Below, piece by piece: positions 45,787 to 55,198 of a stretch of DNA of 64,000 bases. Within the stretch, counting starts at the first letter, position 1; the number at the start of each line of letters is the position of its first letter. Made by a program: the position numbers and the translations under genes. The DNA is from Listeria weihenstephanensis (GTDB lineage: Bacteria > Bacillota > Bacilli > Lactobacillales > Listeriaceae), in assembly GCF_003534205.1 (NCBI RefSeq), contig NZ_CP011102.1, positions 3,112,036 through 3,176,035 of the forward strand, written 5' to 3'. The notes under the pieces are model-generated. The model was given only the letters and a program-made list of their open reading frames with translations. It ran no database searches and was not told the DNA's origin.

Positions 45787-47094
45787 TTAGAACAAAAAGT
45801 CGTTCAAACGCGATTTCACAAACTCTAAATGCGTCGATGAATTCTTGATTTGATCATGCTCCATCGCGTATTTGCTTAACGAATGGAAGTCCATTTTGCC
45901 AGCAACGATATCCGCACCAACGCCCGTTTTAAAACTAGCATACCGATCCGCGACCAAATTATCCAAGAATCCAGCTTCCTTCATACGTGCCGCTGCTTTC
46001 AAACCGCGCGCAAACGTATCCATACCAGCAATATGAGCTAAGAAAAGATCGTCCATTTCAAACGAAGCACGTCGCACTTTTGCGTCAAAGTTCACGCCAC
46101 CACGACCAATTCCACCATTCTCTAAAATTTGGTGCATCGCAAGCGTCACCGCATAAAGATCCGTCGGGAACTCATCCGTATCCCACCCAAGCAACAAGTC
46201 GCCCTGATTCGCATCAATTGATCCAAGCGCACCGTAACAACGCGCCACATTCAGCTCATGGTCAAACGTATGTCCCGCAAGTGTCGCATGATTCGCCTCC
46301 AAATTCAACTTGAAGTCCTTCGCCAAATCATATTTTTGCAAGAAAGCCATCGTTGTCGCCGCATCAAAATCATACTGATGCTTCGAAGGCTCTTTTGGTT
46401 TCGGCTCAATCAAGAACTGAGCGTCAAAGCCAATTTCACGTGCGTAATCCTTCGCCATATGGAAGAATCGCGCCATATTATCCTGCTCCAAGCCCATATC
46501 CGTGTTGAGTAGCGATTCATAACCCTCACGGCCACCCCAGAACACATAGTTTTCCCCGCCGAGTTCCTTACCAACTTCAAGCGCCTTCTTCACTTGCGCC
46601 GCCGCATATGCATACACATCCGCATTGCTCGTTGACGCTGCACCATGCACATAACGCGGATTCGAGAACATATTCGCCGTATTCCAAAGCAATTTCACAC
46701 CCGTCTCGTCCTGCTTTTCCTTCAACATTTTCACAATAATATCCTGATTCTTAAACGTCTCCGCCAAGCTCGCTCCCTCAGGCGCAATATCAATATCGTG
46801 GAAACAATAAAACGGTACATCCAACTTTGTGAAAAATTCAAATCCCGCTTCGACGCGATTTTTAGCGGTCTCAAGTGGGTCATTTGTCAACCAAGTACGC
46901 TGATTCGTCGCTTGTCCAAAAGGATCAGAACCATCTTGTGTCAATGTATGCCAATAAGCCACCGCAAAGCGTAAATGCTCTTTCATCGGCTTCCCTAAAA
47001 CGATCTCCTCGGGATTATAATGTCTAAAAGCAAACGGATTATCAGACTCCGCGCCCTCATATTGTACTTTTTTTACATTCGGAAAATAACTCAT
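45787..47094 (-). CDS. xylA: Xylose isomerase
   Basis: This 435-residue class II xylose isomerase converts xylose to xylulose. Seen: the catalytic-His [13 protein letters not shown] region near residue 100, [15 protein letters not shown], the metal-binding [30 protein letters not shown] and GWDTDEFPT. The ATG at 47094, with AGGAGG upstream, is the true start; an 18-codon extension overlaps the operator. First gene of xylAB. Confidence 0.96.
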   Translation of the reverse strand: MSYFPNVKKVQYEGAESDNPFAFRHYNPEEIVLGKPMKEHLRFAVAYWHTLTQDGSDPFGQATNQRTWLTNDPLETAKNRVEAGFEFFTKLDVPFYCFHDIDIAPEGASLAETFKNQDIIVKMLKEKQDETGVKLLWNTANMFSNPRYVHGAASTSNADVYAYAAAQVKKALEVGKELGGENYVFWGGREGYESLLNTDMGLEQDNMARFFHMAKDYAREIGFDAQFLIEPKPKEPSKHQYDFDAATTMAFLQKYDLAKDFKLNLEANHATLAGHTFDHELNVARCYGALGSIDANQGDLLLGWDTDEFPTDLYAVTLAMHQILENGGIGRGGVNFDAKVRRASFEMDDLFLAHIAGMDTFARGLKAAARMKEAGFLDNLVADRYASFKTGVGADIVAGKMDFHSLSKYAMEHDQIKNSSTHLEFVKSRLNDFLF

Positions 47095-47117
47095 ATTCTT
47101 GTTCCTCCTCAGGTTGG

Positions 47118-47184
47118 TTAGTTTTGCAAACAAACTATATAAACACATCTTAGTTCATCAACCAGCCTTTGTCAAGCGCTTTCA
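47118..47184 (-). promoter_or_regulatory. xylA promoter with XylR box and cre
   Basis: Minus strand TTGACA (47170-47175)-N17-TAAGAT (47147-47152). The cre site GTCAAGCGCTTTCA (47171-47184) sits on the -35. TTAGTTTTGCAAACAAACTA (47118-47137) downstream resembles the B. subtilis XylR box. The arrangement is the same as in front of yicI. Confidence 0.85.
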
Positions 47185-47196
47185 TTTAGGAACTCT

Positions 47197-47225
47197 AAAA
47201 AAAGAACCCCACCGCAGTGAGATCC
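47197..47225 (-). terminator. Terminator of the MATE gene
   Basis: Minus strand GGATCTCAC-TGCG-GTGGGGTTC (nine pairs, some GU) followed by TTTTTTT. Confidence 0.7.
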
Positions 47226-47232
47226 TCTATTT

Positions 47233-48585
47233 CTAAACCATTTCCGGATTCTTAAACAATCCACGCCACGTCCGCAACATGATAATCAAACACACCGTAA
47301 ATGCTGCGACATCTGCAAGCGGGAAGGCATACCAAACGCCGTCCAATCCCCAGAAATTCGGCAATATCAAGAGTAACGGGATCAAACAAATAATCTGACG
47401 CATTAGCGAGATCACAAAGGAAATTCGGGCGCGACCAAGGGCTTGATACAAGCCACCACAGACGATTTGGAATCCAATTGTCGGAGCTGCTAACAAGACA
47501 ATTTGCACCGCATGCGCACCGTCTCTTAACAATTGTTGATCCGTTGTAAACACGCTAACAAGCAGATCTGGGAATAATTCCACAACCGCAAACGCAATAA
47601 GTGACATCGCTGTCGCCGCCACGATCGATAGTTTCACCGCTTTCACCACACGTTTATATTCGCGCGAACCGTAGTTAAATCCGACAATTGGCTGCATTCC
47701 TTGTGTCACACCATTGATCGGCATAATCATGAAGGACGCGATTCTATTCGCCACACCATACGCCGCAATGGCCATCGTTCCGCCATGAATATTAAGCATC
47801 CAGTTCACCGATATCGACACGATGCTTCCCGCCGACATCATAATAAAGGATGGAAAACCGATCGCGACGATACTTCCAGATAATTTCCAGTCAATATGGA
47901 ATCGGATACCTTTCAACGTAAGCGAACTTTTTCCAGAAAGGAAGTATAAAAGCAGCCAAATCGCGCCGACCGCTTGCGCTATCAAGGTTGCAAATGCCGA
48001 GCCACGAATCCCCATATCAAGACCCATAATAAAAATTGGATTCAAAATCATGTTCAAAACTGCCGAAATAATCATCGTCAGCATCGCAATTTTGGCGTTA
48101 CCCTCTGAACGAACAATGTTATTCATCGCCATCGCAAAGGTTTGAAACACTGAACCCAGCAATAAAATCTGCAAAAAATCTTTCGCGTATTGGTGAATTT
48201 CAGGCGTTGCGCCAAACATCGTTACGAGTGGATCAAGAAAAATAAACGTGATGATCGCAAGGACTAAACTCGAGATAATCACCAACCAAACGACTTGATG
48301 ATACACGCGATTAGCTTCCTCCTGCTTTCCTGCGCCAAGTGCCCGCGAAATAATCGAGGCCCCACCGATTCCGAACATAGCGGCCATCGCCATCATGATC
48401 ATCTGCACCGGAAACGCGATCGAAAGTGCTGCCACACCAAGCGATCCCACGCCCCGCGCCACGAAAATCGTATCGACAATATTGTACATGCCCATCACAA
48501 ACATTCCGATAAATGCCGGAACCGACAGACGCCACATCAGCGATCCAATTTTATCTTCCCCTAATCGTTTACTCTGCTCCTTCAT
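47233..48585 (-). CDS. MATE-family multidrug efflux protein
   Basis: This 450-residue polytopic membrane protein has about 12 helices in two related halves (VPAFIGMFVMGMYNIVDTIFVARGVG and later GFPSFIMMSAGSIVSISVNWML). It is a sodium- or proton-driven exporter of the MATE group. The MarR gene ends 3 nt before its start, so it is coupled to its regulator. The substrate, probably a toxic cation or drug, is not readable. Confidence 0.92.
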   Translation of the reverse strand: MKEQSKRLGEDKIGSLMWRLSVPAFIGMFVMGMYNIVDTIFVARGVGSLGVAALSIAFPVQMIMMAMAAMFGIGGASIISRALGAGKQEEANRVYHQVVWLVIISSLVLAIITFIFLDPLVTMFGATPEIHQYAKDFLQILLLGSVFQTFAMAMNNIVRSEGNAKIAMLTMIISAVLNMILNPIFIMGLDMGIRGSAFATLIAQAVGAIWLLLYFLSGKSSLTLKGIRFHIDWKLSGSIVAIGFPSFIMMSAGSIVSISVNWMLNIHGGTMAIAAYGVANRIASFMIMPINGVTQGMQPIVGFNYGSREYKRVVKAVKLSIVAATAMSLIAFAVVELFPDLLVSVFTTDQQLLRDGAHAVQIVLLAAPTIGFQIVCGGLYQALGRARISFVISLMRQIICLIPLLLILPNFWGLDGVWYAFPLADVAAFTVCLIIMLRTWRGLFKNPEMV

Positions 48586-48588
48586 ATT

Positions 48589-49032
48589 TTATTCACCCGC
48601 CTTTTCATGATTTTGCGCATTTTCAGCCATCCGTACTAATAAATCTAGCAACTGCGCGCGTTCCGCATCTGAAAATCCCTCTGTCAAAATGCCCGACCAA
48701 GCCTTCATCGTTTCTTCAATATCTGGTTGTACCGCCTTGCCTTTGTCCGTCAAATAAATGCGATGTTTCCGTTTATCCTGCTTGTCGACTTCTCGGCGAA
48801 TCATCTCAAGTTCCTCCAAGCGCCGAATATGCCGCGCCACATTCGCCTTATCAACCATAAAACGCTTCACAATCGTGTCCTGCGACAGGCCATTCTCATG
48901 ATAAAGCGTCGTAATATAACGTAATTGCCCAACACCGAGACCGTACTTTCTCAATCTATCTAATTTAAATGCATTTCCATTTCGATTCACAATAGACATT
49001 GATTTCGCGATAATTTCATAATGTTCTGCCAT
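48589..49032 (-). CDS. MarR-family regulator of the MATE exporter
   Basis: This 147-residue protein has a winged-helix core (residues 45-110; LSQDTIVKRFMVDKANVARHIRRLEELEMI recognition region, then KQDKRKHRIYLTDKG wing). The ATG at 49032, with GAGGAG upstream, is the start; a longer frame lies over the operator. It forms an operon with the MATE gene and probably represses it. Confidence 0.9.
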   Translation of the reverse strand: MAEHYEIIAKSMSIVNRNGNAFKLDRLRKYGLGVGQLRYITTLYHENGLSQDTIVKRFMVDKANVARHIRRLEELEMIRREVDKQDKRKHRIYLTDKGKAVQPDIEETMKAWSGILTEGFSDAERAQLLDLLVRMAENAQNHEKAGE

Positions 49033-49047
49033 ACTTCTCCTCTTTCC

Positions 49048-49110
49048 CAACCTACAATTGGTTGCGTCATCAACTTTATCCATTATAGCGAATATAACTA
49101 ACCTTCGCAA
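49048..49110 (-). promoter_or_regulatory. marR-MATE promoter and operator
   Basis: Minus strand TTGCGA (49105-49110)-N17-TATAAT (49082-49087). CAACC-TACAATT-GGTTG (49048-49064) is an inverted repeat between the start site and the MarR ribosome site, a good autoregulatory operator candidate. Confidence 0.65.
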
Positions 49111-49173
49111 TCAAATTTGACTTTAACAGACGGTTTTGACACAATAAATATAGTAGAAAGCGAGGCCAGAACC

Positions 49174-50052
49174 ATGCAAATCAAAAAACTTAAAGAGCGC
49201 TATCCCGACCTTACATATTCCGAAAAACCGTTAAAAATAAATACAGCACACCTCTTCTTTTATGAGAATCCATACTATTTCGCGATTCCAAAGAGAACGC
49301 TGACATCGGCAGAAACAGAATTACTGCAAACCCTTTTTCAAGCACCCGCACCTATTTTCAAAAATGAACGACTCGCAGAATGGCACACCTTACTATTCAC
49401 ACAAGAAGAGGTGATAATCAAGCCAGAACAACCCTCCTACCGCATCACACAATTCCAAATTCAATCCACGCCTCCCTCAAAAAAAACATTGCTTGAGTGG
49501 CAAAAAGCGTTGATTAGTTTCTTCGCGCAGGATACCGAATTACTCATGCTGACCGAAGATTATGGCATTCTGATCGAAAAAGTAGTCGGGTCCCTGCTTG
49601 GTGAAGAAGAACTCGACGCCATCGCGACAACGCTTGAAAGTGATTTTTACATTCAGGTTCACTTTTTCATGGGACTATTCCACGAGAAAGATGCCTTGCT
49701 CCGCGACTTATTTGCCGAGGAACAACGCCTATTTCGACAAAATTCCAGCCAACTCGTGCAAACCGTTGAATCCAATTGCCTGCCAATGATTGCTGAGCAG
49801 TTGACAAGCAGTTTACTCTCACGCGCGATCGGCCAGCTTTTTGAGAAAGATGAAACTTGGAAACCGCTTATTAAGGCGCTTTGGGAGCAGCAAGGAAACC
49901 TGAGCATGACTGCGAAAGCCCTATTTATGCACCGCAACACGATTCAGTATCGGATCGATAAATTTCAGGAATTAACGAACCTGTCGCTGCGAAAAACAGA
50001 CGGGTTGCTGTTTGCGTATCTTAGTTGTTTGCTTTATGAAACGAAGAAATAA
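49174..50052 (+). CDS. PucR/CdaR-type transcriptional regulator
   Basis: This 292-residue protein has no recognised N-terminal domain and a C-terminal PucR helix-turn-helix (about 235-290: LWEQQGNLSMTAKALFMHRNTIQYRIDKF). GAGG lies 8 nt before the ATG at 49174. It is divergent from the marR-MATE operon and convergent with the DUF1398 gene. Listeria genomes carry such orphan regulators; the target and effector are unknown. Confidence 0.78.
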   Translation: MQIKKLKERYPDLTYSEKPLKINTAHLFFYENPYYFAIPKRTLTSAETELLQTLFQAPAPIFKNERLAEWHTLLFTQEEVIIKPEQPSYRITQFQIQSTPPSKKTLLEWQKALISFFAQDTELLMLTEDYGILIEKVVGSLLGEEELDAIATTLESDFYIQVHFFMGLFHEKDALLRDLFAEEQRLFRQNSSQLVQTVESNCLPMIAEQLTSSLLSRAIGQLFEKDETWKPLIKALWEQQGNLSMTAKALFMHRNTIQYRIDKFQELTNLSLRKTDGLLFAYLSCLLYETKK

Positions 50053-50110
50053 ATGAAAAACAGGCCAGGTTGCCACGCATATTCGCGGTAACCTAGCCTG
50101 TTTTTCATTT
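50051..50110. terminator. Bidirectional terminator
   Basis: AAATGAAAAACAGGC and GCCTGTTTTTCATTT are complementary, with an inner AGGTT/AACCT stem. It lies between convergent genes. Confidence 0.85.
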
Positions 50111-50125
50111 ATTCGTCACATCAAA

Positions 50126-50518
50126 TTATTTACTAGGAATCGGCTCTTGCAGTAGCACCTTGCCGTCCCCATCCTCATACGTAACTACCATCTCGATCAA
50201 ATCCGAATGCCAGACCGGAACACCTGCCGCACCCGCTAACCCGCAAAACTGTTCGAAATCAATTTTCCCAGATTGGGCTTGTTTCACCGCGTCTTTTATA
50301 CCTTGCTCAGATGATACCGAGCCCACACTTTTTGGTATACCATTCAATTGTGCTTCGACTTTCGCGCCTTCTTCGTCCCAGAATACATACATTCCTGGTT
50401 CCACGAGATAATCGTATTTCACAACGCCGGCCGCTTTGAACCCTTGCACGACTTTCGGGAAATCGCCAGCGTTCGCCTCACTCGTTGCGACTTGCATAAT
50501 CGTTTCTTGCGTTAACAT
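50126..50518 (-). CDS. DUF1398-family protein
   Basis: This 130-residue small soluble protein of the DUF1398 family (phage-envelope-like by older annotation) has DFPKVVQGFKAAGVVKYDYLVEPG and FCGLAGAAGVPVWHSDLIEMVVTYED motifs. AGGAGG lies 7 nt before the ATG. It begins 11 nt after the stop of the DHHW-protein gene and may share its transcript. Function unknown. Confidence 0.8.
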   Translation of the reverse strand: MLTQETIMQVATSEANAGDFPKVVQGFKAAGVVKYDYLVEPGMYVFWDEEGAKVEAQLNGIPKSVGSVSSEQGIKDAVKQAQSGKIDFEQFCGLAGAAGVPVWHSDLIEMVVTYEDGDGKVLLQEPIPSK

Positions 50519-50529
50519 GGTATCGCCTC

Positions 50530-51696
50530 CTATTTAAATGTTGTTAATTGCGGTGTCGCGTAAATCGAATTATTATTGAAAAACAACAACGCTTGGTCAA
50601 TATCATATTTTTTCACGTACGCTTGCAAGTCGAGATTTTTATAGTAACGCAGATCCAACACGTGTACATTCGCATAGTACGGCGCGATAAACTGGATAAA
50701 CGCGTTCGCATAAGAATCTTTGAAAATCAACAAATTCTTCTGTGTCAGCGGATCTGGCGTCTTAATATGAAGCTCTGGATAATCCGTCCCAATGTAGGCT
50801 GTGTAACGATTCGCGTATACCGCAGGGTCCGTCAAACGACTCATCACATACAAAGAATCGCGCTTCTCCTTGATAACATCCAATTGATATGGAGCACTCA
50901 GATTTTTCTGCGTCGCAACCATCACCTGATCAGACTTAGACACAAGGGAAGATGTTGTTTTCCGAGCATCCGAACCGTAAAATGGCAAACCTTCCAATTT
51001 CCAAGTCCAGTCGTCCATCATCAATTGTTTCACGTCCGGATTCATCGCTTTCGTCACTTTTTCCGAAGCTAAAAATGCCGCTTTTGCTTGCCAATGATGA
51101 TCCGTGTAGTAAAACATATTTTTCTCGTTTTTGTTTTTGTAAAGGATTTTCGAGACATCGATATTTTGCACATACTGCTCGTTAATGAGTGGCATTAAAC
51201 GCTCGTATCCTTCACGGCCAAAGCTTGGATAGTAGGTTGGGAATTTGTCCTCAAATACCGTTGATTTATTCGGAACGAGCACTAAACTTGTTTTAACATC
51301 CTGTTTTTGCAACTCCTTACCAACATTGTTCACACGATCAGCAATTTCATCCGCATCTGCCTTCGTATATTGCTCCACTTTTGTCAGTAAATAGCCATCT
51401 GGCGCGACGTATACATCTTTATACACATCTTGCCCCAACGCCAACTGATTCACACGCATATTCAACTCCGTAAACGCATCACGACGCGGGAATTGATCAT
51501 TGAAAAAGACATCCCAACTCCGCATATAGTCGCCGCTTGCTACTGCCTCAGCGCTAAACTCAGGTTCTTGTGCCAAATTTCGGCTCTCCAAAATCGAAAC
51601 TTGGTTTTTTCCAGCAAAAAGATAGAAGAAAAAGACGCCGAAAATAAAGAGTAGAAATCCTGCCGATAGTAATATGTTAAATAGTTTTTTATTCAC
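50530..51696 (-). CDS. DHHW/AlgX-like extracytoplasmic O-acetylation protein
   Basis: This 388-residue protein has one N-terminal membrane anchor (residues 5-28) and an SGNH-hydrolase-like outer domain. The signature YYTDHHWQAKAAF (near 197) gives the DHHW family its name; the Ser of KDSYANAF near 320 is the expected nucleophile. Start GTG with GGAG 7 nt upstream. It follows the MBOAT gene by 18 nt. Such pairs move acetyl groups onto exported polysaccharide (as AlgI with AlgJ/X) or cell-wall polymers. Confidence 0.83.
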   Translation of the reverse strand: MNKKLFNILLSAGFLLFIFGVFFFYLFAGKNQVSILESRNLAQEPEFSAEAVASGDYMRSWDVFFNDQFPRRDAFTELNMRVNQLALGQDVYKDVYVAPDGYLLTKVEQYTKADADEIADRVNNVGKELQKQDVKTSLVLVPNKSTVFEDKFPTYYPSFGREGYERLMPLINEQYVQNIDVSKILYKNKNEKNMFYYTDHHWQAKAAFLASEKVTKAMNPDVKQLMMDDWTWKLEGLPFYGSDARKTTSSLVSKSDQVMVATQKNLSAPYQLDVIKEKRDSLYVMSRLTDPAVYANRYTAYIGTDYPELHIKTPDPLTQKNLLIFKDSYANAFIQFIAPYYANVHVLDLRYYKNLDLQAYVKKYDIDQALLFFNNNSIYATPQLTTFK

Positions 51697-51714
51697 AGTG
51701 ATTCTCCTAACGTT

Positions 51715-53139
51715 TTAAAATCTGAAATAAATGAATGGATTGAAAGTCGAGCCAACAACGAGCGCGACGGAGTATACGAAAATGAAAGCCAAAACGGCAA
51801 GTGTCGCCACATCTTTTGTTACGTGTAGCGCGCGATGACTTTGCATGAACGATAGCAATTTTTCGCTAGCAAAAAGGTTCTTCACAAGCGGTGTACACGC
51901 GATAATCGCGATAATCAACACGACTGCATATTCATGCATATAATAGGTTGCCCGCGCGTCCCAGAATACGCCAGAACCGAACATCGAACCAAGGTAACTC
52001 CAAATATCGCTTACATTGTCGATTCGGAATAGTAGCCACCCGAAGATGATGACGATTAATGCATAAACATGCTGTAGAGCTGCTGGAACTTTCAATAACG
52101 CTTTTCCTAAAAAGGCTTTTTCAAGCATGATGAACAGTCCATAATACGCGCCCCAAAGCAGGAAATTCCAACTCGCACCGTGCCAAATTCCCGTCGCAAG
52201 CCAAACGATTGCCAAGTTTCGATAGACTTTAATAGGAGAAACACGATTCCCGCCAAGTGGAATGTAGAGGTAATCTTTGAACCACGTTCCAAGCGAAATA
52301 TGCCATCTCCGCCAGAATTCGGATACTGATTTTGCGATGTATGGGTAGTTAAAGTTCTCAAGGAATTTGAAGCCGAACATCCGTCCAAGACCGATCGCCA
52401 TGTCGGAGTAACCTGAGAAATCAAAGAAAATTTGTAATGAGTAGAAAATCAGACCAATCCACGCCGTACCGACCGATAAGCCCCCGCCTTGGCTTTGAAA
52501 TATCTGATCCGCTACGAGTCCACAATTGTTTGCGATAAACATTTTTTTAGCTAGACCGATGACGAAGCGTTTCACTCCACTCGTAAATAAGTTAACATCA
52601 ACTTTCCGACTCTCAATTTGATCCGCAACCGTTTGATAACGTACGATTGGACCTGCGACAAGTTGCGGAAATAATGATATGTATAGCGCGATATTAAGCG
52701 GATTTTTCTGCACGCGCCCGTCACCACGGTAGACATCGAGCACGTAACTCATCCCCTGGAATGTATAAAATGAAATCCCGAGCGGCAACGCAATCGCCGT
52801 CCATTCAAAATTCGTGCCGAAAAGCGTTTCCAAATTAAAAACAACAAAGTTCGCATATTTAAAAATTCCCAAAACCGCTAAATTCCCAATAACCATCAAC
52901 GTGATGACTAACTTACCATGCTTTCCTTCCCGCTTCGCCTTGTCCGCAAGCAGTCCAAACACATAGTTAAGCGCGATCGAAAGTAACATAACAAAAATGA
53001 ATTTCGGTTCTCCCCATGCATAAAAAAATAAGCTGGCTAGCAGCAACATGATATTTTTCAACTTTTTCGGTGTGATAAAGTAAATAGCTAAAACAACTGG
53101 TAAAAATACAAATAAAAATGTCGTCGTACTAAATAGCAT
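51715..53139 (-). CDS. MBOAT-family O-acyltransferase (AlgI/DltB-like)
   Basis: This 474-residue membrane acyltransferase has about ten helices. Signatures: FYTFQGMSYVLDVYRG, FDFSGYSDMAIGLGRMFGF, SEFWRRWHISLGTWFKDYLY and the catalytic His in TGIWHGASWNFLLWG. The ATG at 53139, with AAGGAG 8 nt upstream, is preferred over an upstream start. It carries acetyl across the membrane for the following DHHW protein. Target polymer unknown; no alginate genes are present. Confidence 0.88.
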   Translation of the reverse strand: MLFSTTTFLFVFLPVVLAIYFITPKKLKNIMLLLASLFFYAWGEPKFIFVMLLSIALNYVFGLLADKAKREGKHGKLVITLMVIGNLAVLGIFKYANFVVFNLETLFGTNFEWTAIALPLGISFYTFQGMSYVLDVYRGDGRVQKNPLNIALYISLFPQLVAGPIVRYQTVADQIESRKVDVNLFTSGVKRFVIGLAKKMFIANNCGLVADQIFQSQGGGLSVGTAWIGLIFYSLQIFFDFSGYSDMAIGLGRMFGFKFLENFNYPYIAKSVSEFWRRWHISLGTWFKDYLYIPLGGNRVSPIKVYRNLAIVWLATGIWHGASWNFLLWGAYYGLFIMLEKAFLGKALLKVPAALQHVYALIVIIFGWLLFRIDNVSDIWSYLGSMFGSGVFWDARATYYMHEYAVVLIIAIIACTPLVKNLFASEKLLSFMQSHRALHVTKDVATLAVLAFIFVYSVALVVGSTFNPFIYFRF

Positions 53140-53227
53140 ACTTTTTTCTCCTTTTTCTCGAAGTATTTCGAATTCTGTATATCTCATTCATTTTACTACG
53201 CTAGGAGTTAAAAGACAATCCACATTT

Positions 53228-53818
53228 TCACATCAAAATCGAGACAGCGCAGTAAACGAGTAACAGCGCCATGACAATGTTGAGTCCTTTTTTATGTTCT
53301 GCGAATACCTTGCTAAAAATCGAGCCAAACATCGCCCAACAACATGTTCCTGAAAAGCCGACAATGGTCAAAATCAAGATGAAAAGAGATACTTGCCATA
53401 CACCGCTAAAATACGGCAAAACAAGCGTCGAAAAAGTCGTAATCCCATATAAAATCACCTTTACGTTCACGAACTGCATGACCATTCCTGTAAAAAAGCA
53501 ATTTGGGTCTAAGCGCACTTTTTTCGTGTTCGAATTCTTCGGTTTATCTCGCAAAATTGTCCAAGCTAACCACAAAATATACGCAGCCCCGATAAAACGC
53601 ATAAATGGCTCAATGGTTGGTATAAAATCATATAAAGCGGCACTAAAAACCGCAGAAGCGACTACAATTACAAAAAAGCCTGCTAAAACTCCTAAACAGA
53701 ACTTAAAACTCTTTTTAAAGCCATCATTACTTGCATTTGACATCGCCATAATATTATTCGGTCCTGGTGTGTACGCTGTCAGAAAAATATATGATAAAAA
53801 TGCTGCTATATTAAACAT
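53228..53818 (-). CDS. LysE/RhtB-family amino acid exporter
   Basis: This 196-residue protein has six helices and the TAYTPGPNNIMAMSNA motif at residues 13-30, diagnostic for LysE/RhtB exporters. The ATG at 53818 with AGGAAGG upstream is chosen; a longer frame extends into the divergent promoter region. Divergent from the XRE-cupin regulator, which probably controls it. Confidence 0.87.
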   Translation of the reverse strand: MFNIAAFLSYIFLTAYTPGPNNIMAMSNASNDGFKKSFKFCLGVLAGFFVIVVASAVFSAALYDFIPTIEPFMRFIGAAYILWLAWTILRDKPKNSNTKKVRLDPNCFFTGMVMQFVNVKVILYGITTFSTLVLPYFSGVWQVSLFILILTIVGFSGTCCWAMFGSIFSKVFAEHKKGLNIVMALLLVYCAVSILM

Positions 53819-53933
53819 ATTCTTTACCTTCCTCTCACCGGATGATATAATACACAAAAAGGATACTATAACGTTTATACAGTATACAATACATTACGTG
53901 CGTTATATTGTCAATGTGAAAGAAGGAAAAGAC

Positions 53934-54488
53934 TTGGATAATATCAGTGCCGTAGTCTCAGAAAATTTAAAATTGGCCCGTCAAAAAAAACGCCTCAGCC
54001 TCGATGAACTAGCGAAACTTACTGGTGTCAGCAAAAGTATGCTAGGACAAATCGAACGCGGAGACGTCAACCCGACAATTTCAACCTTATGGAAAATCGC
54101 GAACGGTTTAAAGGTTTCTTTTACAGAACTTGTTACGAAGCCAAAAATTGATTATGAAGTGATTGATCGGAAAACGCGTGAACCGTTGATCGCCGATGAT
54201 GGGAAATGTCGCAATTACCCGATGTTTACTTTTGATAGTGAACGCCGCTTTGAGACATACTATTTGGAAATTGATCCTGGTGGAAGGCTTGAATCAACGC
54301 CTCATCCCGATGGTACCGAAGAATTTATTAATGTTTTTTCAGGTGAGCTTGTGATTACGACAAATGGCGAGCAGTTAAAAGCGCAAGATGGTGATTCGAT
54401 TCGTTTTAAGGCGGATCAAGAGCATGTCTACACGAACCCGAGCCCCGATATGTGTCGGTTGAGCATGATTATTTATTATCCTAATTAA
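53934..54488 (+). CDS. XRE-cupin transcriptional regulator
   Basis: This 184-residue protein has an N-terminal XRE helix-turn-helix (about residues 8-62, LSLDELAKLTGVSKSMLGQI) and a C-terminal cupin barrel (STPHPDGTEEFINVFSGEL, KAQDGDSIRFKADQEHVYTN). TTG at 53934 with AAGGA 6 nt upstream is the probable start; upstream codons overlap the promoter. Regulators of this design next to LysE-type exporters usually sense an amino acid. The 115-bp gap to the exporter holds TATAACG ... CGTTATA (53867-53907), a possible operator. Confidence 0.85.
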   Translation: MDNISAVVSENLKLARQKKRLSLDELAKLTGVSKSMLGQIERGDVNPTISTLWKIANGLKVSFTELVTKPKIDYEVIDRKTREPLIADDGKCRNYPMFTFDSERRFETYYLEIDPGGRLESTPHPDGTEEFINVFSGELVITTNGEQLKAQDGDSIRFKADQEHVYTNPSPDMCRLSMIIYYPN

Positions 54489-54490
54489 AC

Positions 54491-54538
54491 AAAAAACGTA
54501 GCTTGAGATGTTTTTATCAACTCCCAAGCTACGTTTTA
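54491..54538. terminator. Bidirectional terminator
   Basis: AAAACGTAGCTTG and CAAGCTACGTTTT, between the convergent XRE-cupin and pgmB genes. Confidence 0.88.
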
Positions 54539-55198
54539 CTATATTTGAAATACTTTTTGAATCATGGCAAGCGTCAGTTTCGATGTATCGCTAACTAATT
54601 CGTCCGTTCCAACAAGCCCTGTTCCAACGCCGATTGCTTTCATACCAGCCGATTTAATCGCGTCAACACCAGCTTGTGCATCCTCGATTCCGACCGCGTT
54701 CGCAGGCTCCACGCCAAGTCCAGCGGCTGCTACTAGGAAGATTTCTGGGTCTGGTTTGGAATGCGTGATTTTAGCTGCATCAGCAAGGTAGTCAAAACTG
54801 TCCGTCAAATCGAGCGCTGCCAGAACCATCGGCGCATTTTTAGAAACCGAAGCTAGGGCGATTTTCAAGTTTGCTGCACGAATCGCGTCGAGCAATGGCT
54901 TGATGCCGGGCAAGATATCCGCGGGAGACAAATCTTTCAACAACTCCACGTAATGCGCGTTTTTCTTCGCCGCCAGTTCCTCTTTTTGCTCTAGCGTAAA
55001 GTCATTTTCGCGCCCACCTTTTGCTAAAATCAAGTCGAGCGAATCCATGCGGCTGATTCCTTTTAACGTTTCATTGAAGGCCTCGTCGATCTCGATATCA
55101 ATGTCCGCTGCTAGTTTCTTCCAAGCCAAATAATGAAAATGTGCGCTGTCTGTGATGACTCCATCTAAATCAAAAATAACTGCTTCTAACTGTCTCAC
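54539..55198 (-). CDS. pgmB: Beta-phosphoglucomutase
   Basis: This 219-residue HAD-superfamily mutase converts beta-glucose-1-P to glucose-6-P. Nucleophile motif FDLDGVITDSA (Asp10, acid/base Asp12), the cap segment LKGISRMDSLDLIL, SVSKNA and the metal GIEDAQAG motif all match PgmB/YcjU. Start GTG overlaps the glycerate kinase stop by 1 nt, with GGGGAG upstream. It takes the product of the GH65 phosphorylase in the same operon. Last gene of the ycj-like operon. Confidence 0.93.
   Translation of the reverse strand: MRQLEAVIFDLDGVITDSAHFHYLAWKKLAADIDIEIDEAFNETLKGISRMDSLDLILAKGGRENDFTLEQKEELAAKKNAHYVELLKDLSPADILPGIKPLLDAIRAANLKIALASVSKNAPMVLAALDLTDSFDYLADAAKITHSKPDPEIFLVAAAGLGVEPANAVGIEDAQAGVDAIKSAGMKAIGVGTGLVGTDELVSDTSKLTLAMIQKVFQI

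Noticed and set aside
53271-53933. 405-codon plus-strand frame through the LysE gene into the XRE-cupin gene
   Set aside because: The first 221 codons are antisense to LysE; the regulator begins at the TTG at 53934 with its own ribosome site.
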